Below, in pieces: positions 1 to 7,800 of a DNA stretch of 13,316 nt; position 1 is the first letter of the stretch, and every line of letters begins with the position of its first letter. The position numbers and the translations under genes are program-made. Origin of the DNA: Candidatus Iainarchaeum sp. (GTDB lineage Archaea > Iainarchaeota > Iainarchaeia > Iainarchaeales > JAAZKV01); assembly GCA_028702895.1 (NCBI GenBank), contig JAQVNZ010000020.1:1-13316 (forward strand). The letters are read 5' to 3'. The notes beneath the pieces are model-generated. The model saw only the letters and a program-made list of their open reading frames with translations, ran no database searches and had not been told where the DNA came from.

Positions 1-81
1 GAAAAAAACATTGATATTCATGATTATGCAAAAACACATAAAGAATTAGCACAAGCAATAAGTTTTTTTGAAAAGAAATAG
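1..81 (+). CDS. 3' end of a rightward gene, product unknown (partial)
   Basis: An open frame enters from the left edge in frame 1 and runs for 26 codons to a TAG stop. The visible C-terminus is charged and probably helical (it ends AISFFEKK). This is too short to assign a family. The gene converges with the leftward winged-helix gene, with only 8 bases between the two stop codons. A run of seven T residues directly follows the stop and could end its transcript. Confidence 0.6.
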   Translation, partial: EKNIDIHDYAKTHKELAQAISFFEKK

Positions 82-88
82 TTTTTTT
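82..88 (+). terminator. Oligo-T terminator between convergent genes
   Basis: Seven consecutive T residues lie directly after the stop codon of the partial rightward gene. Archaeal RNA polymerase commonly terminates at such U-tracts without a hairpin. The assignment is inferred from position and composition only. Confidence 0.4.
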
Positions 89-89
89 A

Positions 90-839
90 TTATTCAATAA
101 ATTTGTAATATCCTTTTCTTTTTTCTAATATTTCGCCTTCGTCTTTTAAAAATTCAATAATTATTTTTGTTAATTCTATTGAAATGTTTTCTTGTTTGGC
201 AATTTCTTCTAGGCTAATTTCTTTATTTTTACGTATGTCATTTAATATTTTTTCTAAATATTTGTCTATTAATTTTGTTTCTATTAAATAATAAACTCCT
301 TCAAAATTTTTTATACCTTTTAACTCATTTTTTTCTATTTGTTCTTTATAATCTATTGAAAGTGAACGTGCTCTTTCAGTATTATTTGTTGAGATAAAAC
401 CATCTATTTCTATTGTATAATCAGGTAATGCTTTTTTTTCTGTGTTGAATTCTTCACTATCCTTTTTTTCTCTAATTTCCTCGCTTATTCTATAAATTCC
501 TTTTTTATAAGAATTATTTAATTTGAATACAAAAACTTTTTTATTTATTATTAATTCTAATAATGCTTCTTTTTGTTTTTCATTTAGACTTTCTTCAAAT
601 TTTCCTTCTACTAATTCGCTTATCTTGCTTTTTTTTATTAACCCAATTACTTCTTCATGTTCTTCTATTAAGGGTAAGTTAACACAAACTTGTGCTCCTT
701 CTTTTTGTATGGCGATTTGTTTGTCGATTAGTAAGAAGATTCCTTTTTGATTAGGGACTAATTCTAAATTGGTTATTCCTGCTAGTAAGTTTAATTCTTC
801 TTTTTCTAAAATAATTTTTCCATCAATAATTTGTGCCAT
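90..839 (-). CDS. Winged-helix domain protein of unknown function
   Basis: This encodes a 249-residue cytoplasmic protein with no signal peptide or membrane segment. The N-terminal part (about 1-60) alternates short beta strands and looks like a small alpha/beta fold. A charged helical stretch covers about 60-100 and a Lys/Glu-rich linker about 118-138. A second compact piece starts near ALPDYTIEIDGF (137-148). Residues 195-249 have the pattern of a winged helix: helix LEKILNDIRK, helix SLEEIAKQ, recognition-type helix IELTKIIIEFLKDEG, then a basic wing EILEKRKGYYKF. This suggests DNA or RNA binding, or a protein-interaction wHTH. I do not recognise the full-length family. The ATG is supported by an upstream GTGATT (845-850 on the plus strand, read in reverse) and a TATA-like element about 42 nt upstream. 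It is transcribed away from the secreted-protein operon, so it could regulate it, but nothing in the sequence shows that. Confidence 0.85.
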   Translation of the reverse strand: MAQIIDGKIILEKEELNLLAGITNLELVPNQKGIFLLIDKQIAIQKEGAQVCVNLPLIEEHEEVIGLIKKSKISELVEGKFEESLNEKQKEALLELIINKKVFVFKLNNSYKKGIYRISEEIREKKDSEEFNTEKKALPDYTIEIDGFISTNNTERARSLSIDYKEQIEKNELKGIKNFEGVYYLIETKLIDKYLEKILNDIRKNKEISLEEIAKQENISIELTKIIIEFLKDEGEILEKRKGYYKFIE

Positions 840-875
840 TTTGTAATCACTTAGTAAAAAGATTTGTTGTGAAAG

Positions 876-886
876 GTATTTAATAA
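876..886 (-). promoter_or_regulatory. TATA box of the winged-helix gene
   Basis: Read on the minus strand this is TTATTAAATAC, close to the archaeal TATA consensus. It lies about 42 nt upstream of the ATG, which predicts a short leader of roughly 15-17 nt, just enough to hold the GTGATT ribosome-binding site. Confidence 0.5.
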
Positions 887-1015
887 TCTTCTATTAGTTC
901 GATGCCTGACGAAAATAATTAGTTTGTTTGAGTTTATTTTTTATTTATTGTTTAAGTGTTCTTTTTATAAGGATTATAATTTTGTTTAGAATTATATTTT
1001 CGTTTACAGAAGTTA

Positions 1016-1023
1016 TTTATATA
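1016..1023 (+). promoter_or_regulatory. TATA box of the 1090-4025 operon
   Basis: An exact TTTATATA is preceded by a purine-rich stretch (CAGAAG) suitable as a BRE. Transcription would start near 1044-1048, giving a leader of about 45 nt. The box lies inside a short dyad, GTTAT-TTAT-ATAAC (1012-1025), which could be an operator or chance in AT-rich DNA. Confidence 0.65.
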
Positions 1024-1089
1024 ACCTTAATACTACTTTTAATTAGTTTGATTGTTGATTTAAGTTAATTTTGTATTTGAAGTGATTTA

Positions 1090-1770
1090 ATGGATAAAAG
1101 ATGGAAGAATTTAGGAGTAATTTTAATAATTATTATTGTTTTAGTCATTTTATTTTTAAATATTAATTTATTCTTTCCACAATCTGATGAAGCTTTTGTT
1201 TCAGATTTAAATTTATTAAATGATCCGTATGTTGCTTTAGCTGGAGTATTTGAAAATAATGATATTAATATTGTTTTATTTAGGCAAAATGAATTAACTA
1301 GTTTTGATAATAATAAATTAAATTTAGTGTATTCTGAAGACAAATTAATTAATTTTAAGACTGATTTATTAGAATTAAAAGAATTAGTTAAAACAAATTT
1401 TGAAAATAAAGATTATTCTCAATTTAATGAATTAGTTGATATTTATGTTGATCAAATAAACTTTAATATTTTATTTTATGATTTTTCAAAAGAACTTGAA
1501 TCAAAAATGAGTGTTGATTTATCTTTAATTGAAGATGAATCAGTTTATTGTGATTTTGTTTTAAATAATTATCCTGCGTTAACAGTAGAATTTGATAATT
1601 TGAATAGTAAGTTAGTAAAATTAGTTGAGAAAAATCATTATTATTATGAAAAATATAATATTTTAGTTATTGATTATGACTTTGAGTTTTCTTGGGAAAC
1701 TTTAAATTATGCTTGGGACTCAATGTATAAGGATATTATGTATTGTGATGAAAGGAGTTTGGTTGAATGA
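1090..1770 (+). CDS. Small membrane-anchored extracytoplasmic protein, unknown function
   Basis: This encodes 226 residues with a basic N-terminus (MDKRWK), one long hydrophobic helix at about 8-29 (rich in I, L, V) with no clear cleavage site, and a largely helical acidic domain outside (about 31-226). The most likely topology is N-terminus in, domain out. Two cysteines (C154 and C219) could form one disulfide. Segments at 84-110 and 165-190 look amphipathic or weakly coiled-coil. I do not recognise the family. The ATG is preceded closely by GTGAT (1082-1086), which matches the archaeal ribosome-binding sequence. The stop overlaps the next start (ATGA at 1767-1770), so translation is probably coupled and the two products may act together at the membrane. 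The sense strand is notably T-rich. Confidence 0.88.
   Translation: MDKRWKNLGVILIIIIVLVILFLNINLFFPQSDEAFVSDLNLLNDPYVALAGVFENNDINIVLFRQNELTSFDNNKLNLVYSEDKLINFKTDLLELKELVKTNFENKDYSQFNELVDIYVDQINFNILFYDFSKELESKMSVDLSLIEDESVYCDFVLNNYPALTVEFDNLNSKLVKLVEKNHYYYEKYNILVIDYDFEFSWETLNYAWDSMYKDIMYCDERSLVE
1754..1757 (+). promoter_or_regulatory. Ribosome-binding site for the 1767 gene
   Basis: GGAG lies 9 nt before the ATG and inside the end of the upstream gene. It supports the ATG at 1767 as the start and fits coupled translation. Confidence 0.6.
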
Positions 1771-4025
1771 AATCAAAATTTAGCTTTTTATTAATTATAC
1801 TTTTTTCATTAGTTTTATTTTCACAAATAGTAGTGGCCGTTCCTGATGTTCCTTTAGGAGGATATACATTAGATGCGTGGGCATCTAAATTTGCAAGACA
1901 ATATACTACTGTTCAAAATGGTGTAATAACTCATGTTAAAGCATTAAATGGCGCAACTTATCCTTATAATTCTCCTGCTGGAGAAAAAGCACTTGGAGAA
2001 ATTCTTGAACATGCAAAAGCACAATATGGCGCGTTAAATGTTGCTGACGCAGGTAAAGGCGTTAATATTACTGCAGGGAATAATGCTAGAATAATTAATC
2101 AAGTTGGTTCAGGTAATACAGTTACAGATTCTCAAAATGTTGTAACTAAAACAACAAGAGCGGCGGCAGCAAAAAAGCCAGTAACACCTAAACCCAGACC
2201 TGTTCCTAAGCCTGTTGTTGATCCTAATTATCCTAAGCCTGTTCCTAATCCTGTTGATCCTATTAAGCCTGTTCCTAAGCCTGTTGATCCTATTAAGCCT
2301 GTTGATCCTGTTGTTGATCCTGTTAAGCCTGTTGATCCTGTTGTTGATCCTGTTAAGCCTGTTGATCCTGTTGTTGATCCTGTTAAGCCTGTTGATCCTA
2401 TTGAACCTACTCCAAAATTCCAGTTATCAAAATATGTTAATGGTTGGACTATTGCAGCAATTCTTGGTGGGGTTGATGATTTAATTGTTTCAAGAAGTAA
2501 TATTGGATTTGATATTGAGAATATTGAAATAGAAAGAGATTCTTGGGGTACAAGCGTAGTAGAATATGCTAGTGGTGGAATTGGCGCATTATCTAAGTAT
2601 GGTATTGGGAGATTATTGTTTGGTACAGTTGGAAGAGTTTTTTCAAAAAAAGCTGCTGAAACAGCTGTTGTTGCTGTGGGATCAACTTCTGTTAGTGCTG
2701 CTAAATTAACATCTGCTGGTGTTTTGAATGCTGTTCTTTTAGGTTTCACTAGTGGTGGGGTTGCTGGAGAATATTATATGATGGACAAAGTTATTGGTGA
2801 AGTGAATGCGAGTGTTAAAAAGTTAGAAAATGTTTTCTTCGCTGGTGCAGGATACACTGATTCAGAAAAAACGCATATTGGCACATTTAGTAAAAACGTT
2901 ACGGGAACTAATGGAAAATTAAATAGATTTGATAATATTGATGATATTGAAAATAGTCAAATTAATTTTATTTTAAATAATGATCTTTTCTTTTTAAATA
3001 AAATTTTGCCTGCTGATCCAGTTAATGGTGTATTGCCTGTTTTTGAAACTTCTGATAATAAAATTTTTTTAAGAGTTTCAAATCATCGTTCAAATCTTTC
3101 AAAAGTGTATGCTACTATGTTAATAACTAAAATGCTTTTTGAAGAACCTGAAAAAGCTGGTGAAATGAGTGGTTGGGATTCGTTTTTGTATGGTTTTGTT
3201 AGAGTTGCTGATGAAGCGAGTTTTGGTTTTTCTTCAATGAGAAGAAGATCTTTTATTCATTCAATAGATAATTTAGACAAATTGTTTAAAGAATCGCCTC
3301 CTGTTGGTAGTGGGTCAATTAGCGTTTTATCAACTAATTCTTTAAAGCCTATTGCTGTTGAAAGAGGTTATGCATGTGCTGCTAATACTGCATTTAATAA
3401 ACAAGTTATTGATTGTCAATTTAACAAAAATTTGCCTGAAGGGGTATATATTATAGATTATAGACAAAATTATGGTATTCCTACATATTTGTCAATAGGT
3501 AAATTATATGAAAATGAGTTAAAAAATGGATTTGAAAATTTCTTCGAATCGACAAATTGTGGATTAAGTACTGAGTTGCCTGAAAATTCAAAATCAAAAT
3601 CATTTTTTTGTGCTTCAGCATTGGGTGAGATGTATGATTTAGAAAAAGATGAATTTACGGAAAAAGGTAAAAATGATGTAAAAAAATATTTGGATTTCGT
3701 TGAAGAATATTATGATTTTTTAACATTTGAACCCACAATTGGTTTTAATTTTTTAAATAAAGTTTATCCTGAAGAAGATCTTATTTTTATAAAAAAATTA
3801 ATTGATTCGAAAGATAATTATGAAGATTTAAAAAATTACAAATACTTTTTAGCAACTGCCTTGTATGGTTATCCTACTTATTCAGTAGTTGCAATGGGTG
3901 ATCCTAATACAATATTTGATAGTTTTATAGATGGTGAAATTGTTCAACAAATTTTAGCAGATATGCCATTAGATTATTATTTAAAAATAATTAATCAAAG
4001 AGTAGTTGGAATACGTTCAAAATAA
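1767..4025 (+). CDS. Large secreted protein with PVDP repeat stalk and hydrophobic Gly/Ala region
   Basis: This encodes 752 residues, apparently a modular exported protein. A signal peptide covers about 1-24 (cleavage likely after VVA). Residues 25-130 form a small domain whose end contains ARIINQVGSGNTVTDSQ, a single match to the curlin-type Q-x-G-x2-N-x5-Q spacing. A Pro/Val/Asp/Lys-rich stalk covers about 137-217, including three perfect KPVDPVVDPV units (177-206). Residues 225-340 are rich in Gly, Ala, Val and Ser and contain hydrophobic segments (about 226-240, 268-288, 297-335). The remaining 410 residues form a mixed, mostly helical domain with four cysteines (C537, C550, C598, C615), probably two disulfides. 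There is no C-terminal anchor or sorting motif. I do not recognise the family. It is second in an operon with a membrane-anchored protein, and the starts overlap. A rigid stalk between two domains suits a cell-surface or contact role, but the target is unknown. Confidence 0.88.
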   Translation: MKSKFSFLLIILFSLVLFSQIVVAVPDVPLGGYTLDAWASKFARQYTTVQNGVITHVKALNGATYPYNSPAGEKALGEILEHAKAQYGALNVADAGKGVNITAGNNARIINQVGSGNTVTDSQNVVTKTTRAAAAKKPVTPKPRPVPKPVVDPNYPKPVPNPVDPIKPVPKPVDPIKPVDPVVDPVKPVDPVVDPVKPVDPVVDPVKPVDPIEPTPKFQLSKYVNGWTIAAILGGVDDLIVSRSNIGFDIENIEIERDSWGTSVVEYASGGIGALSKYGIGRLLFGTVGRVFSKKAAETAVVAVGSTSVSAAKLTSAGVLNAVLLGFTSGGVAGEYYMMDKVIGEVNASVKKLENVFFAGAGYTDSEKTHIGTFSKNVTGTNGKLNRFDNIDDIENSQINFILNNDLFFLNKILPADPVNGVLPVFETSDNKIFLRVSNHRSNLSKVYATMLITKMLFEEPEKAGEMSGWDSFLYGFVRVADEASFGFSSMRRRSFIHSIDNLDKLFKESPPVGSGSISVLSTNSLKPIAVERGYACAANTAFNKQVIDCQFNKNLPEGVYIIDYRQNYGIPTYLSIGKLYENELKNGFENFFESTNCGLSTELPENSKSKSFFCASALGEMYDLEKDEFTEKGKNDVKKYLDFVEEYYDFLTFEPTIGFNFLNKVYPEEDLIFIKKLIDSKDNYEDLKNYKYFLATALYGYPTYSVVAMGDPNTIFDSFIDGEIVQQILADMPLDYYLKIINQRVVGIRSK
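2295..2399 (+). repeat. Tandem 30-bp coding repeat, 3.5 perfect copies
   Basis: Three identical 30-bp units (2295-2324, 2325-2354, 2355-2384) and an exact half unit (2385-2399) encode KPVDPVVDPV x3 plus KPVDP. A looser version of the same Pro/Val/Asp repeat extends upstream to about 2177. Identity at the nucleotide level, including third positions, points to recent expansion by slippage or recombination. The copy number keeps the reading frame. Confidence 0.95.
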
Positions 4026-4053
4026 GGTATTTTAAATAATATTTGTTTGTATA

Positions 4054-4082
4054 TTTTTTATTCACAGTTTTATTAATTTTTT
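4054..4082 (+). terminator. Tandem oligo-T terminator after the 1090-4025 operon
   Basis: Two T6 runs (4054-4059 and 4077-4082) lie 29-57 nt after the stop codon in T-rich DNA, typical of archaeal U-tract termination. There is no stable hairpin beside them. Confidence 0.45.
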
Positions 4083-4111
4083 ATAATCTTATTTATTAAT
4101 TTAACAATATT

Positions 4112-4146
4112 TGTAACAAACAACCGATTACAGTTAAAACGTTACA
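4112..4146. promoter_or_regulatory. Possible operator dyad upstream of the surface-protein promoter
   Basis: TGTAAC (4112-4117) and its reverse complement GTTACA (4141-4146) flank 23 bases and end directly before the TATA box. The position would suit an activator or repressor site. A 6-bp dyad in AT-rich DNA may arise by chance. Confidence 0.25.
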
Positions 4147-4155
4147 TTTATAAAT
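4147..4155 (+). promoter_or_regulatory. TATA box of the surface-protein operon
   Basis: TTTATAAAT closely matches the archaeal TATA consensus. Transcription would begin near 4173-4178, which leaves an unusually long leader of about 85 nt before the ATG at 4261. Confidence 0.6.
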
Positions 4156-4173
4156 ATCCTGCCACTCAATAAT

Positions 4174-4249
4174 CATAACCAACTTTGTAATTGGTCAAAG
4201 TTAATTTGAATAATTCAGATTTTACTTTGTCAATTAATAATTGGTTATG
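4174..4249 (+). promoter_or_regulatory. Structured 5' leader of the surface-protein operon
   Basis: The predicted leader contains two inverted repeats. CATAACCAA (4174-4182) pairs exactly with TTGGTTATG (4241-4249) and would close the whole leader as a 9-bp stem. Inside it AACTTTG (4181-4187) pairs exactly with CAAAGTT (4196-4202) around an 8-base loop. A smaller CAATT-AAT-AATTG dyad lies at 4231-4243. The 3' arm of the long stem ends one base before the GGGTG ribosome-binding site. It could modulate translation or protect the 5' end. It matches no riboswitch that I recognise. Confidence 0.4.
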
Positions 4250-4250
4250 T

Positions 4251-4255
4251 GGGTG
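4251..4255 (+). promoter_or_regulatory. Ribosome-binding site selecting ATG 4261
   Basis: GGGTG lies 5 nt before ATG 4261. Upstream in-frame GTG codons (4249 and 4258) overlap or crowd this site, so ATG 4261 is the preferred start. Confidence 0.5.
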
Positions 4256-4260
4256 TTGTG

Positions 4261-4815
4261 ATGAAAAGTTTTGTGAAAAATTTTTATAAAAATATGTCCT
4301 TAGTACTAATAGGATTATTCTTAATATCAATCGCGTTTTCATTTCCAGTTAATGCTCCTAGTGAAATTGAAGTGAATTCCATAGAATCATTTTTTTTAGT
4401 AGAAATAACTAATCCTTATGATATTTCAAAAGAAGTAACTGTAAATTTTTTTGCACCAACTGATATTCAAGTATCCTTCCCAAAAACAATTTCTCCAAAC
4501 TCAACAATAGTATCAAAAATATTTATTAGAAACGATTTTTTTGAGTTTACAAAAATAAATTCAACATTAGAAGTATACTTAGATAATGAATTAGAAAAAA
4601 GAGAAATTTCAATTAGATTTCATCCCGTAAATAATCAAAATTCTTTTGAAAATGGTTTACAAAATTTTAATCCAATAGAAGGATTATTCGCATTCGCATT
4701 ATTATTTAATATGGAAAATTTTGTGTCAATGGAATTCGCATTAACTTTTTTCTTAATTTTAATTAGTCTAGCTTTGCTAGTAATGTTAGTTGTTAGAATC
4801 TCAAGAGGTGCTTAA
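4261..4815 (+). CDS. Short one-domain surface protein with C-terminal membrane anchor
   Basis: This encodes 184 residues from ATG 4261; an in-frame GTG at 4249 would add four residues but leaves no room for the ribosome-binding site. A basic N-terminus and hydrophobic stretch (about 12-27) form a signal peptide with cleavage near AFS or PVNA. Residues about 33-122 have the alternating pattern of one Ig-like, NEW3-type beta sandwich: FLVEITNPYDISKEVTVNF, then a Pro/Asn/Ser turn, then a beta edge ending REISIRFHPV. A short linker (about 123-140) leads to a weak hydrophobic segment (140-150) and a strong membrane helix (about 157-178), with a short basic tail (RISRGA). Two NST sequons (80-82 and 100-102) could be N-glycosylated. 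It opens an operon with two much larger proteins of similar layout. It may be an accessory or base subunit for them. The family name is not recognised. Confidence 0.85.
   Translation: MKSFVKNFYKNMSLVLIGLFLISIAFSFPVNAPSEIEVNSIESFFLVEITNPYDISKEVTVNFFAPTDIQVSFPKTISPNSTIVSKIFIRNDFFEFTKINSTLEVYLDNELEKREISIRFHPVNNQNSFENGLQNFNPIEGLFAFALLFNMENFVSMEFALTFFLILISLALLVMLVVRISRGA
4805..4810 (+). promoter_or_regulatory. Ribosome-binding site selecting ATG 4817
   Basis: GAGGTG lies 6 nt before ATG 4817 and decides against the upstream in-frame TTG at 4790, which lies before this site and would overlap the previous gene. Confidence 0.7.
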
Positions 4816-4816
4816 A

Positions 4817-7800
4817 ATGAATAATATTGGAAAAACAAATCATATGTTCAAAATACTTGGAATAATTTTTATATTATTGTCAATAACAGTTTTTGCTAAA
4901 GCAGAAATTTATTCGTTTACTTGTGACGATCCATTTAACTGTTCAATAAAATCATATTGTCAATCCATTCCTGGTGCAGTGCCTGGGTTACTAGTTCATC
5001 AAGGAACAGCTACACATAATACATTAGGTTCACAACCAACTGAATATAATTTTTATTCAAATCAACCAGGTGCAAATATTTGTTCTATTAAAGTACAAGT
5101 AACAGCCTTTCATTCTCAAAGTCAATCAAATGAAAAAACTGCATTATATGTTAATGGACAACATATTGGTACCACAAAAGATAATTATTGTAATGGTCCA
5201 GAAAGCGAAAATTGTACTGTTTGTAATATGAATACTCAATATTTAGAATCAAAAACAATTAATTTACAAGAAAATAATATTTTAAAAATTCATGGTTATG
5301 ATTCTCATGCGATTGTAGCAGTTACACTGGATTGTACTAAACAATATGATCCTAATTCATGTGAAAACAATTTACCTCCAACACTAAAAAAAATTAATGA
5401 CAAAGTTATAAGATATAACTCGTCTTTTGTTTTAGATTTTTGGGATTATGCTTTTGATCCAAGTCCAAATCATAATTTAAGTAAACTAGATTTTAATTTT
5501 TCTACAAGTAATAATATTTTAGATTGTTCTATTTTGGATAATCGTTATCTTAATTGTAGTTCATCAACAATGCTTGGTGATACAGAAATTGAATTAAAAG
5601 TAACTGATCCTTGTGATGCATCAGTAACAAAAAAATTTAAGGTTACTGTTGAAAACAGAATCCCTTTATTAAATATTTCAAATCAACAAAATAGTTGTTC
5701 TGATAATTTAATAAAAATTATTAATCTAAAAAATCGTTCAAGTGATGAGGAAATAAATTTATTATCATTTGAAATAGTGTCTCAATCAAATACTGATTTG
5801 CTAAATTGTTTTATTGATGAAAATTATTATCTTTCGTGTGAAATAAATTCTTGTGATACAAATTATTCTGATATTATAATAAATGTTATTGATGTTTTAG
5901 GTGCGAGTAGCCAAGCCTCATTTAGAATATCTCTAAAAGATTCAACACCATATTTATCAAAACCATTCCCGAAAATTTGTATTAATCAAGATTCAACTAA
6001 CATAATAAATTTTAAAGACTATTTTTTTGATAAAGAAGATAAAAATAATTTAACATTTAGTTTAAATCAAATTAATAAAAATGATATTGATTGTTCTTTA
6101 AATAATAATTCATTATCTTGTAACATAAAAACAAATTCAAAAACATTTAATGAATTAGAAATAATTGCAAAAGATTCTGCAAACAATGTTTTAAAAGAAA
6201 AATTAGTTATTGAAACAATGTGCTTTGATACTAATGGAATTGACTTTTTTTCTGAACAAAAATTCTTTTGCTTAGAAGAATGTACTTCGCACACACAAGA
6301 AATAACACTAAAAAATAATGAGTCATATGCTTGCTTTGATTTTGATGTATTGCATCAAAATTATTTAAATGCTACACTTACTAATAACAAATTTTGTTTG
6401 AATAAAAACGAATCTAGAAAAGTTTATTTAAATGTTAATACTTGTAATGCTGACAGAACATTTTATGACATAAAATTAAAAGATTATGAAAATAATGTTG
6501 AATTAAATTTTGAATATCAAATTGGGAATTGTAATACTTTTGGAGACATTAGTGTAAGAGAATCAGACGGATTAGTTTGTGCTGGTACAAAAAAAGATTT
6601 TGTAGTTGATATCAAAAACTTATCTTCCCAAAAACAAGAATTATTTTTGAATGCCGAAAACCAATTAGTATTACCATATTTTTCAAAAGATAAAATTACG
6701 TTGGAACCATTTGAATCAAGGGAAGTATTGCTTACAATAAATGCTAAAACTCTGGGAAAACAATCAATTCAATTAAGTGCAACTAATAAAAATTATCATA
6801 TTGAAAAAAGATTAGTTATTGATGTTAAAGATTGTTCTAATTTAAAAGAGCGAAATTTTTTAATAGAAACACCAAGCGTTTGTTTTGATGTTACAAAAGG
6901 ACAGATATTTGAAAGTTCTTTTAATGTAAGACGTGTTAGTAATGATTGTATTAATTGTTCTTTTAATGATAAAAAAATAGAATTGGCAATGTTTGGATTA
7001 CAAAACCAATTATCAAATAATCTTTTGTCATTTGTGGGAACAACATCTCAAAAAGTATTTTATTCAGTAAAAGTGCCTGAAAATATTTCGGCTGGCCCAA
7101 TTTTTTTAACCGTTACTGGAAAAGAAATTGCAAGTGAACCATTTGAAAAAACAGGGTTTGTTCAAGAAGAACAAATATGTTTAAATGTTAAAGGTACTAG
7201 TAATTCTTCAATAAATTTAAGGACTACTTCAAGAGATGTTTTTTGGTGTGACTCAGAATTATTTGAATTAGAAATAATTAATAATGGGGATTTTGATGAA
7301 ACATTTGATTTATCAACAATACAAAAACCAATTGGAGTAACAATAAACTTTTCACAACAACAAGTAATGGTTCCTAAAAAGAGTTCAAAAACAATATTTA
7401 TTTCAATTGCAACATCACCAGAGTCAATTGTTGCTGATAATCAAAGTGTTTTAATAAAATTAGATGGGAATATTCCACTAGAATCAAGAATTTATTTTAA
7501 CATAAAATCTCGGGCAGCATTTGAAAAAATCGAAATTATGAGCTATACTCAGTTAGTTGAAATGAATGCAAATTCAGAATCAAATTATTATTTACAAATC
7601 AGAAATAATACTGATTTTGATGTAAAAAATTTGTTAGTTTATTTTGAGAATGTTCCGCAAGGAATGGAAATAGAACAAAAAATAATTGATGTAATAAAAT
7701 CAAAACAAGTTATTACTATTAATGGAAAAATCATTTCTAAAAATATTGATGGTAATTATTCACCAGTATTTGTAATAGAAAAAAAAGTTGAAGGATTGGA

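Larger units (their letters stand above)
840..1089. other. Divergent intergenic region with two promoters
   Basis: These 250 bases separate two divergently transcribed genes and hold a TATA element for each. The middle (about 890-1005) is AT-rich. I see no tRNA, no convincing small ORF and no strong hairpin in it. Confidence 0.6.

Noticed and set aside
890..1005. Search for a tRNA or small RNA in the divergent region
   Set aside because: The sequence is too AT-rich, with no cloverleaf or conserved boxes visible.
2209..2399. Possible CRISPR array because of regular repeats
   Set aside because: The units are contiguous with no spacers and lie in frame inside a coding sequence.
2215..2484. An 89-codon plus-strand frame of almost only Leu and Ile
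   Set aside because: It is a frame-shifted reading of the same repeat (CCT/GTT/GAT repeats give Leu and Ile codons), not a real membrane protein.
2228..2749. A 173-codon open frame on the minus strand rich in Gly-Ser-Thr repeats
   Set aside because: It is the complement of the PVDP repeat region. The tandem repeat keeps all frames open, and no promoter or ribosome-binding site supports it.
4790..4816. TTG start giving nine extra residues on the 1087-residue protein
   Set aside because: The GAGGTG ribosome-binding site lies between TTG and ATG, and ATG 4817 gives a standard signal peptide.
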